A stretch of DNA of 42,320 bases. Source: an uncultured Lachnospiraceae bacterium (GTDB taxonomy: Bacteria > Bacillota_A > Clostridia > Lachnospirales > Lachnospiraceae). Positions 25,235-33,500 of this stretch are shown here, piece after piece. A model generated the notes under the pieces. It made no database searches, was not told the DNA's origin, and saw nothing but the letters and a program-made list of their open reading frames with translations. The stretch spans positions 1-42,320 of the forward strand of contig CAJUMT010000006.1 of assembly GCA_910587495.1 (NCBI GenBank). The letters run 5' to 3'. Both the position numbers and the translations under genes were made by a program. Position 1 is the stretch's first letter. Each line of letters opens with the position of its first letter.

Positions 25235-26287
25235 ATGACAAAAGCGGAAAGAATCCAAGCTGCCCTTCGGGGCGAGATACCTGATAAAGTGCCTTTTATC
25301 ATCAATGTTATGCGTCAGGAAGTCCAGGAAAGTATCCTGGGACATGCAATTGACGCTCCTACCTATACCGGCATGAACAATGCCGGATGGTTAGGAGGCG
25401 TGGAGGAAGAGGCAAAAGTAGAACCTGCCCTGACCGTGGTTCCGGAAGTGGCTGAAAAGATCGGCCTGGACGCCATCGGCATCCAGGTACTGCCGCCCCT
25501 GTTTGTGCAATGGGTCGTAAAGGACAATACAGCCTGCATCGGCGGCGGCTGTATCGACAGCGCCGAAGCTTTGGCTAAGATCCGTATGCCCGACCCGGAC
25601 GATGAAAAACTGCTTGGTTCCATCGACGAGATGATCAAGCGTTACAAAGGGGATTTCGCCATGGGTGCAAGAATCCGTCTGGGAATCTCCCCGTCTATCT
25701 TGAGCATGGGTATGGAAAACATCGTAGAATTTTACGCGGAGGAAGACGATACACTGGAAAAAACCGTAGAAATGTTTACCGACTGGAGCCGTCGGATGAA
25801 TAAAAATTTAAGCGAACTGGACTTTGATTTCTTCTGGGCTTTTGACGATATCGCTTTTACTTCCAATCTTTTAATCTCGCCGCAGATGTTCAGAGATTTC
25901 TTTAAAGATCATGTAAAAGAAGCCGCTTCCACCATCGGAAAGCCCTGGATTTACCACAGCGACGGCAATTTCCAGCTTCTTCTGGACGATATCATTGATA
26001 TCGGCGCCTACGGCATCCACCCCATTGAGAGAGGTTCCATGGATACCAGATGGCTGAAAGAGACATACGGCGATAAGCTGTGCATGGTAGGAAACGTGGA
26101 CATCAACTATATCCTGAAAGACGCGCCCTTAGAAGAAGTCGATCAGGAAGTCAAAAACTGCATGGATCTGCTGGGCAAAGGCGGACGCTATATCATCTCC
26201 GACTCCAACAGTATTCCCGAATGGTGTACTGCACAGAATGTAATTGAAATGGGAAAAGCGGTGGAAAAGTACAGGTATATTTATTAA
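25235..26287 (+). CDS. UroD-superfamily protein lacking the zinc cysteines
   Basis: This 350-residue protein starts MTKAERIQAALRGEIPDKVPF, typical of the COG0407 branch. In place of the His-X-Cys-Gly motif of corrinoid methyltransferases it has HSDG (His241, Asp243). The C-terminal position that usually holds the third zinc ligand reads DSNSIPEWCTAQN, with Ser/Asn before the Ile-Pro. It may bind a metal differently or have a distinct reaction. Family members of this type are common in Clostridia and uncharacterised. It is the last gene of the racemase-TRAP operon, with AGGAGG at the correct spacing and a terminator 13 nt after its stop. Its location suggests it acts on the imported compound; that is inference. 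Confidence 0.8.
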   Translation: MTKAERIQAALRGEIPDKVPFIINVMRQEVQESILGHAIDAPTYTGMNNAGWLGGVEEEAKVEPALTVVPEVAEKIGLDAIGIQVLPPLFVQWVVKDNTACIGGGCIDSAEALAKIRMPDPDDEKLLGSIDEMIKRYKGDFAMGARIRLGISPSILSMGMENIVEFYAEEDDTLEKTVEMFTDWSRRMNKNLSELDFDFFWAFDDIAFTSNLLISPQMFRDFFKDHVKEAASTIGKPWIYHSDGNFQLLLDDIIDIGAYGIHPIERGSMDTRWLKETYGDKLCMVGNVDINYILKDAPLEEVDQEVKNCMDLLGKGGRYIISDSNSIPEWCTAQNVIEMGKAVEKYRYIY

Positions 26288-26300
26288 AAGAAGGAACACG

Positions 26301-26328
26301 AAAAAAGCACTCTGCGGGGTGCTTTTTT
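26301..26328 (+). terminator. Intrinsic terminator of the racemase-TRAP operon
   Basis: AAAAAAGCAC at 26301-26310 pairs perfectly with GTGCTTTTTT at 26319-26328 around an 8-nt loop and ends in a T tract. It lies 14 nt beyond the stop codon. Confidence 0.9.
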
Positions 26329-26416
26329 TATGGGGACGTTGGTTCTGATTCTTGTTTTGTTTTAGCGCATTATAGTGTATAATATCTGTAAACATACAGC
26401 AGAAAGGGGTACACAC

Positions 26417-28099
26417 ATGGGAAGGGCAGTGGGACTGGGCATCCAGAGTTTCGAGAAGATCAGGCAGCGGCAGTGCTTTTATGTGGATAAAACGAATTTT
26501 ATCAGGAAATGGTGGGAAAACGCGGACGATGTGACACTGATCACCCGTCCCCGCAGGTTTGGTAAGACACTGACTATGAGTATGCTGGAACAGTTTTTGT
26601 CTGTGGAATACGCAGAGAGAGGCGAAGAACTCTTCGAAGGGCTTGCGATTTGGAAAGAGGAAAAATATCGAAAGCTTCAGGGAACCTACCCGGTGATTTT
26701 CTTAAGCTTCGCGGATGTGAAGGAAACTTCTTTTTCGGAGGCGCGAAAGAAAATATGCCAGGTCATCGAAAACCTGTATAATCAATTTTATTTTCTAATA
26801 GGCAGCGGACACTTGAATGAAAAAGAGAAAATACAGTACCGGAATGTGTCTGCGTCCATGGAAAAGCATGTTGCGACGGATTCCTTGAAGGCTTTATCCA
26901 AATACCTCTTCTGCTATTATGGAAAAAAGGTCATCATTTTGCTGGATGAATATGATACGCCAATGCAGGAGGCGTACATGTATGGATATTGGGATGAACT
27001 TTCAGAATTTATCCGAGGCATCCTCAATTCTGCTTTTAAGACAAATCCTTACCTGGATCGGGCAGTTATGACAGGAATTACAAGAGTCAGCAAAGAGTCT
27101 ATATTTTCGGATCTGAATAATCTGACAGTCGCAACTACCACATCCGATTTATACGCGGACGATTTCGGCTTTACAAGTGCGGAAGTATATGCCGCGCTGA
27201 AAGAATACGGCCTGGAAAAACAGATGCCGGAGGTGAAGTCGTGGTACGACGGTTTTACGTTTGGCAGTAAACGTGAGGTTTACAACCCCTGGTCTATACT
27301 TAATTATTTAAAAACAGGACAGTTTTCTGCTTATTGGGCGAATACCAGCAGTAACCATCTGATCAGCAGCCTGATCCGACGGGGCGGGCGTGGGATGAAG
27401 CTGGTCATGGAGGATTTGCTGAAAGGGAAAAGTTTTCACACACAGATCGATGAGCAGATTGTATTCGGGCAGTTGGATTACAGGGAAAGCGCCGTCTGGA
27501 GTCTGCTTCTGGCCAGCGGTTACTTAAAAATAGAGCATTTGTCCCGGAACAAACGCGGAGGTGAGGAATATGACCTGGCGCTGACCAACCGGGAAGTTCA
27601 TCTAATGTTTGAGCAGATGATAGACGGCTGGTTCGCGGAACAAACGCCCGCCTATAACGATTTCATCCAGGCGCTGGAAAAAGGCGACCTGGACGCAATG
27701 AACGAATATATGAACCGTATCTCTTTACAGACTTTCAGTTATTTCGATACAGGGCAGCAGCCGTCTGCCGCAGAGCCCGAGCGCTTCTACCACGGATTTG
27801 TCCTGGGTCTGTTGGTGGACCTTTCAGACAGATATACGATCCTCTCCAACAGGGAAAGCGGCTTTGGAAGATATGACGTCATGCTGGAACCACTGCATCC
27901 GTCAGACAATGCCTATATACTGGAATTTAAAGTAAGAAACCCGAAATATGAAAAAAATCTGGAGAAAACCATATCAAATTCGCTGGCGCAGATAAAAGAG
28001 AAGAAATATGCGTCGTCGCTGGAAGCGAAGGGAATCGCGCAGGAAAAGATTTACTGCTACGGGTTTGCGTTTGAGGGGAAGACGGTGTTGATCGGGTAG
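26417..28099 (+). CDS. AAA-ATPase-like / PD-(D/E)XK protein (PF09820 + PF08011 type), copy B
   Basis: This 560-residue protein has the same plan as copies A and C: CFYVDKTNFIRKWW (about 20-33), the modified P-loop RPRRFGKT (44-51), and the Walker B VIILLDEYDTPMQEAY (about 172-187). AVMTGITRVSKESIFSDLNN and WYDGFTFGSKREVYNPWSI follow. The C-terminal nuclease-like domain has GFGRYDVM (Asp about 486) and YILEFKVRN (Glu/Lys about 502-504). AGAAAGGGG precedes ATG 26417, which is preferred over an in-frame upstream start at 26375. A TATAAT box lies near 26373. Its upstream DNA lacks the 32-nt box found at copies A and C. The function of the family is unknown. Confidence 0.86.
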   Translation: MGRAVGLGIQSFEKIRQRQCFYVDKTNFIRKWWENADDVTLITRPRRFGKTLTMSMLEQFLSVEYAERGEELFEGLAIWKEEKYRKLQGTYPVIFLSFADVKETSFSEARKKICQVIENLYNQFYFLIGSGHLNEKEKIQYRNVSASMEKHVATDSLKALSKYLFCYYGKKVIILLDEYDTPMQEAYMYGYWDELSEFIRGILNSAFKTNPYLDRAVMTGITRVSKESIFSDLNNLTVATTTSDLYADDFGFTSAEVYAALKEYGLEKQMPEVKSWYDGFTFGSKREVYNPWSILNYLKTGQFSAYWANTSSNHLISSLIRRGGRGMKLVMEDLLKGKSFHTQIDEQIVFGQLDYRESAVWSLLLASGYLKIEHLSRNKRGGEEYDLALTNREVHLMFEQMIDGWFAEQTPAYNDFIQALEKGDLDAMNEYMNRISLQTFSYFDTGQQPSAAEPERFYHGFVLGLLVDLSDRYTILSNRESGFGRYDVMLEPLHPSDNAYILEFKVRNPKYEKNLEKTISNSLAQIKEKKYASSLEAKGIAQEKIYCYGFAFEGKTVLIG

Positions 28100-28123
28100 G
28101 CAACAGGCAGCAGCATAAATAAA

Positions 28124-28584
28124 GGGCAGGCAGTTCACCAATTGGTCCAGGTCTTCCATGGTCTGGCTCGTGGCTTGTTTCAGAAGTGTGCGTATGATGG
28201 AATTGCCGTTGGAGTTCATCCAGGAAGCTTCGGGATATGCATCCGGGTCAAAACGAGCCTGGTCTGCATAATTGACCAATCCCAGGGGCAGTATACGTCA
28301 GCGTTCCCGAAACAGTAGCCGTCGTACCATTCTTTGACCGTCCCATATTTCTCTTCTAGGCCGTAATAGGACAGCATATCTTTTACTTCGGCGTCGGAAC
28401 AACCGAAATGTTCGTCAAACATTCAGGGATTTGCCGAACCGCCTGGGGCGTGTAAAGAGGTTGACCAGGCTCCAGTTATGCAGAAGCTCTGCAATCATCC
28501 CTGTTTTATCTACATAGTAAAAACCTTCCGTGCGCAATTTTTAAAATCTTCAATGCTTATGGGCAGTTTTATAATGGGTTTCAA
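28124..28584 (-). pseudogene. Deletion derivative of copy C (AAA-like / PD-(D/E)XK)
   Basis: The N-terminal part, starting at TTG 28584 with a GAGGAG ribosome binding site, matches copy C up to the P-loop (RPRRFGKSLN). At about 28422 it jumps to sequence corresponding to HFGFSDAEVK in copy C, losing about 600 nt that include Walker B. A further small deletion near 28270 shifts the frame, and similarity ends at 28124, before the nuclease domain. It lies 18 nt downstream of copy C on the same strand, so it arose by tandem duplication followed by deletions. At DNA level the retained parts are about 85-90% identical. Confidence 0.8.
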
Positions 28585-28602
28585 GTTGACTCCTCTTTTC
28601 TT

Positions 28603-30312
28603 TTACGGTTCAGCCATTTTCACCATGCAAGTATTCCTGTGGCACGCGATGCCATATTTTAAAATCGTAGCCATATCTTCTTCGATAAGCTGGCCTGTGT
28701 AGTTTTTTTCCTCGATCTGCTTTAGCGCCTGCAAGCAGGCCGCTTCCAGATTGCGGCTTTGGGAATATTTAAGTTCAATGACGATCCCCACGGAGACGGA
28801 TCTGATTAGGATCAGGATATCGCTGTAGCCTTCCCCGGACTGGGCGTTTGACCGTAAGATCCAGTCGCCCCGGTGGCTTAGGAGGCCTAAGAGGATGCCA
28901 TGGTAGAAACTTTCTTTTCTGCCTTTTTGTACGGCAGTATCGCGGATGCTGATGGTTTTCTTGAGATATGCAGTAAACATGCGCTCGACTGCGGCAGGAT
29001 CCCCGGCGGAGAAGGCTTCGCAGAAGGCGTCCAGCGCAGGCGCGTCTTTCCTGGCTTCCTCCTGGAACCAGGACAGGATCTGTTCTGTAAAAATGATGCG
29101 GATTTCCTGGTTGGGGATAGCCAGCTCGTAGGTGTTCAGGGAGACTTCTTTTCTCTTTGTCAGATATCCTGTAGTGAAAAGGACGCTCCAAAGGTTGTCG
29201 ATGCTGTCATACAGTTCCCTGTAGGTTAGTTCTTCATTGATTTTCTTCGTGACAGGCAGGCCGTTCACCAACTGATCCAGGTCTTCCATTGTCTGGTTCG
29301 TGGCTTGTTTCAAAAGTGTGCGTATAATGGAATTGCCGCTGGAATTTATCCAGAAAGCCTTTGGTAAAACATCCGGGTCAAAACGGAGTTGCCTAACATA
29401 ATTAATCACATCCCAGGGGCAGTATACATCTGTATTCCCAAAACGGTAGCCGTCGTACCATTCTTTGATCGTCCCATATTTTTCTTCCAAGCCGTAATAG
29501 GCCAGCATGCCTTTTACCTCAGCGTCGGAAAAACCAAAATGCCCAGCGAATAAAGCACTTGTAATGGACATAACACTAAAGTTGTTAAGCCCGGTGAAGA
29601 TGCTTTCCTTTGCTACCCGCAGGCATCCGGTCAATACAGCGAAAAATAAGTTTTTGTTTGTTTTTAGTGCGTTCCCGAATAGCCCCTGGATCAAATTAAC
29701 CATTTCGTCGTAATACCCATACTGGTTTGCCTTGTCCAGCGGGACGTCGTATTCGTCTATCAGCAGGATCACTTTCTGGCCGTAATGTTTACAGAGCAAG
29801 GCGGATAGCGTCTTCAGGCTGTTAGACAGGACATTTTTTTCCATAGGGAACATCTGCTGGCCAGGTTCCCCTACCCGGATCATCTGTGCATACTGGTCTT
29901 TGTCTTCTTTGGTAAGACGGCTGCTTTCCAGGAGAAAACGGAAGCGCAATGCCTCTTCCCCAATGACAACGCACAGCATGGCGGCGGCATCTTCATAGTT
30001 CCTGGCTTCGACGCCTTTGAGCGTAATGGAGATCACCGGGAATTTTCCCATATATTTTTCGCAGAGTCCTGTTTCCTTAGAGATGGCAAGCCCGTCGAAC
30101 AGTTCTAGGTTGCAGCCGTAGGAAAAGAAATATTCCAGCATGCTCATATTCAGGGATTTGCCGAACCGCCTAGGGCGTGTAAAGAGGTTGACCAGGCTCC
30201 AGTTATGTAGAAGCTCTGCAATCATCCCTGTTTTATCTACATAGTAGAACCCTTCTGTGCGTATCGTTTCAAAATCTTCAATGCCTATGGGCAGTTTTAC
30301 AATGGGTTTCAA
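28603..30312 (-). CDS. AAA-ATPase-like / PD-(D/E)XK protein (PF09820 + PF08011 type), copy C
   Basis: This 569-residue protein starts KPIVKLPIGIEDFETIR after a TTG initiator at 30312. This start is preferred because GGAGGC lies seven nt upstream and the tandem relic conserves both the TTG and a GAGGAG. The landmarks are GFYYVDKTGMIAELL (21-35), the P-loop-like RPRRFGKS (46-53), Walker B VILLIDEYDVPLDKA (about 179-193), WYDGYRFGNTDVYCPWD, and the C-terminal GYSDILILIRSV with IVIELKYSQ (D...ExK). Proteins of this type are about 500-580 residues. The 32-nt block upstream is identical to that of copy A, although the two proteins are clearly diverged. A truncated tandem copy follows. The function is unknown. 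Confidence 0.86.
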   Translation of the reverse strand: MKPIVKLPIGIEDFETIRTEGFYYVDKTGMIAELLHNWSLVNLFTRPRRFGKSLNMSMLEYFFSYGCNLELFDGLAISKETGLCEKYMGKFPVISITLKGVEARNYEDAAAMLCVVIGEEALRFRFLLESSRLTKEDKDQYAQMIRVGEPGQQMFPMEKNVLSNSLKTLSALLCKHYGQKVILLIDEYDVPLDKANQYGYYDEMVNLIQGLFGNALKTNKNLFFAVLTGCLRVAKESIFTGLNNFSVMSITSALFAGHFGFSDAEVKGMLAYYGLEEKYGTIKEWYDGYRFGNTDVYCPWDVINYVRQLRFDPDVLPKAFWINSSGNSIIRTLLKQATNQTMEDLDQLVNGLPVTKKINEELTYRELYDSIDNLWSVLFTTGYLTKRKEVSLNTYELAIPNQEIRIIFTEQILSWFQEEARKDAPALDAFCEAFSAGDPAAVERMFTAYLKKTISIRDTAVQKGRKESFYHGILLGLLSHRGDWILRSNAQSGEGYSDILILIRSVSVGIVIELKYSQSRNLEAACLQALKQIEEKNYTGQLIEEDMATILKYGIACHRNTCMVKMAEP

Positions 30313-30354
30313 GTTGATGCCTCCTTTTCCTTCCAATTATTGATCTTGTTTTTT

Positions 30355-30386
30355 TATTTTATCATACAGATGGGATTTTTACTATC
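30355..30386 (-). promoter_or_regulatory. 32-nt upstream box, copy 2
   Basis: On the minus strand this block is identical over 32 nt to 5057-5088 and contains TATGAT (30361-30366) as a likely -10 box. It lies 42 nt before the TTG start at 30312. Confidence 0.65.
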
Positions 30387-30514
30387 ACGTTTTGTAGATC
30401 CTGACAGATGCGCAAATAAGAGGCTGCGAGGCCAAGGATGACAAAAATACAGATTGATCTACCAATTACCATTGCCTGGGTGATTTTTATTGCTTCATTT
30501 ACGAAAAGAGACAT
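30362..30514 (-). CDS. Possible 50-residue membrane peptide
   Basis: An open frame starts MSLFVNEAIKITQAMVIGR, continues with a hydrophobic stretch, SICIFVILGLAASYL, and ends RICQDLQNVIVKIPSV, with its stop inside the 32-nt promoter box. No good ribosome binding site precedes either ATG (30514 or 30472), and the first ATG lies inside the terminator of the preceding gene. It may be a short single-span peptide or chance. No family is recognised. Confidence 0.2.
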   Translation of the reverse strand: MSLFVNEAIKITQAMVIGRSICIFVILGLAASYLRICQDLQNVIVKIPSV

Positions 30515-30540
30515 AATCCCGAAGGACTATGTCTCTTTTT
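30504..30540 (-). terminator. Intrinsic terminator with UUCG tetraloop after the giant repeat gene
   Basis: Arms at 30504-30519 and 30524-30539 pair at 15 of 16 positions. Read on the minus strand the loop is C(UUCG)G, the ultrastable tetraloop, and both flanks carry T or A runs, so it could work in both directions. It lies about 40 nt past the stop of the 10-kb gene. Confidence 0.85.
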
Positions 30541-30580
30541 AAATGTGCTGTGCATGCCTTTTAAGGCATTGTAACTATGC

Positions 30581-33500
30581 TCAAAGTGTTGGCTCCTCGC
30601 TGCCTGAAGGCGCTGTGACCTTAATAGTGACTTTGCATTCACTTGAATTATAGTTTTCCAGCCACAGCCAAACCGTGTCATTTTCCTGATCAGCTGTCCA
30701 TGTGTATGGAGTGCTGCTATTAGAGAGAGCGGTAAAGCATGTTCCACTCAATCCACTACTATAATTCGCATAATCAGGCGAAACGTAAATGTTGTCAGAT
30801 GCACGCAGCCCACCGCGTATGGAGGATGAGTCAGAACTACGTTTACTAAATGTAAACTCATAGTCGCCAACTTTGTCCGCGGAGAATTTCAACAATGTTG
30901 CCATATACGGCGCAAGGGTAATTGCCTTTTCATCCGCCCCAAAATCGTTTGCACTGACTGTCTTCCTTTCTTCCTTGGTTACGCTTACAGTAACTGTAAT
31001 ATTGCTATATCCATAACGATTATAAGCATATAACCAGACAGAATCGCCGGATTCCATCGCATAATAGAATACTGTCTTTGTAGTACTATCGTTAAAGTAG
31101 GATCCGTTGCTTCCATCCGGATAGGCGATACCTGTTGGAGAATCCGTAGTATATGTTTCACATAACATGCTTTGGACAGAAGAACTTGCTTCAAATTTGA
31201 AAGCATATGTCCCTGCCTCCGTTGCGGTGAAACGGGTCCACAGTTTTTTGTTTGTGTTGTTTAAATCTGCTGTCTTACTCAGCTTGCCGTCTTCATCAGC
31301 CGTAAGGTCTATGTTCTCCATGGTTATATTAACGGTAATCTGCGCGTCATAAGAACCCGATTTTGTATATAACCATACTTCGTCCCCGGACTGCATATAA
31401 AGGGAGGCCTTATAAGGCGTGTTATAAGAAGAATATATAGTCTTATCAGTATCAGAGATATATTTATCCTTACCCTCTGTTTCGCACAAACCATAATATA
31501 TATACTGGCTATACTCAGAATCTACACTAACCTCAAAGTTGTATAACCCTTCCTGGCTTGCTTTAAAATGAGCCCATTCTGCCGTCTGGGAATATATCTT
31601 GTAGACAGATTCGCCCACTGAAAGTGTAACCGGCGTTTTCTGCGATACATTCAAAGTGAGCGTTATGTCATCACTATACGACTCTGCTTCTGCATACCCG
31701 CTGAACCATACAGAATCTCCCTCTGTCAGGTAAGCCGCCAGTTCTGCACTCTCAGCTTTATTAGATGCATTGGAAATATAGTCATCCTGATATTTTCTGC
31801 ACAAATTACTGTTCAGCTTACATTCAGGCGCAGATGCTTTGAAAATGTAAGTACCATTGCTTGGCGCCGTAAACTGAACCCATTTGGATACAGAACCTTG
31901 TCCGGTCAGAACTTGGTCTTTTCCCAGTTCGATATAGGCTTCTTCCTGGAATTCTACCTTTAAGTCAACTGACAATGCAGCGCTGTCTGTATTTCTTACA
32001 TACATCCATGCGGATTCTCCGGCTGACAGGCCATAAATACTTGAACTGTCATAACTAGTGGAACCATATTCATGGGTTTGCCCATACTGTAGAGAACCTT
32101 TATAATCATATGTAAAACGATAGATCCCGCTCTGGCTTGCCGTAAAGCGAATCCATTCAGCTTCATCAGGTAACAATTCGACAGTCTTTACGCTGCCTTC
32201 TGAAATACTCAGGCGTGGCCTGAGGCTTACGCTTAAGCCAACATCCACAGAAGAAGAACTGGTATTTCGCGTTCTCACCCATACAGAGTCTTCGGCGTCC
32301 AGCCAGCGGCAGAGTATAAATTCCTGATTCCTTCTTGTGCTGCTTTGGTACTGCGTATAAGACGTATCCCCATATCTGTCATACAGATAACCATACACAT
32401 ATCCGTCATCTGGAGAGAATTTAAAGCTGTAAACGCCGCCCTGTTTCGCGGTGAAGCGAGCCCATTGTTCTTTATTGCTGCTCACTGCCAGCATCTGAGG
32501 CTCTGCATCCTGGGAAAGAACTGCAAATTCACCATCACGCTTAGCGCTCAAAGTAACTTTTACTTCCGAACTTACAGGATTTTCAGCATACAGCCATATT
32601 GCTTCTCCGGCTTCCATTGCGTAAGGATCTGTTGTCCATCCAGATGTATATACTGTATTCTGGCCAACTACATATTCAGGGTCACTGCTTGAATAATTTT
32701 TAACCAGTCCTGCATATATGTAAGAGGTATTTGGTTTAAATGTGAATGTATACAATCCCGTCTGGTCAGCCGTAAAGCATTTCCAGCCGTTTTCATCAGC
32801 TGTCAATGTAAGTTCTGCTGTTTCATCCGTAGTAAATGAATCTTTATTGTCCACTTTAGAAACTGCTACCGATAATGCCGCCTCGCCTTCATTTTCGGCA
32901 GCCAGCAGTATGGTTGCACCAGCTTTCATTACACGTCTGATGGTTCCTGTATACGGAGCTGTGTCTCCTGTGGTAGAGCAAGTTGCAATCGGTGACTGTT
33001 CATCTTGCGCATCCAGGATGTTTGCATACAGGCTTAATCGTCCATTATAGCTTTCGCCGCTTATGGTAAATTCATAGCATCCGTCTTCAGAAGCTGTGAA
33101 AGAGCGGATAATCTTTGTATTTGCCGGAACTGCAGTAGCTTCTGCCCCTGCGGTAATTGCTTCCGGAGTTTCATCTTTCACATGAAGTTCGATATCCACT
33201 TTTTCAGCAGGGCTGGATGTGATCTTAACCCAGACCTTTTCCCCTGCCTTCATTTCATAGTATACATCGCTTCCGTTATCGCCGCCAATTACTTCCAGCC
33301 TGACTTTGTCGCTGTCTTTTGCTCCTGTTGTATAGAAATGATAATAACCATTCTTCGGAGCGGTAAAGGAAACATATTGTTCGCTGTCTTTACCCGGCGC
33401 AAGAGAAACTGTTGCTTTGTTATCTGCCGCGCCTTCTGTTATCGTCAGTTCCTGACCGGTCTTTTTCACATTAACCGTCGGAGCCGGCGTCCCTAAGGAT

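Noticed and set aside
2775..26380. Recurring TAGTGTATA(A/C)TAT motif near 2775, 7626 (minus), 16630 and 26370
   Set aside because: It matches an ordinary SigA -10 region and occurs upstream of unrelated genes; four occurrences are not enough to claim a regulon.
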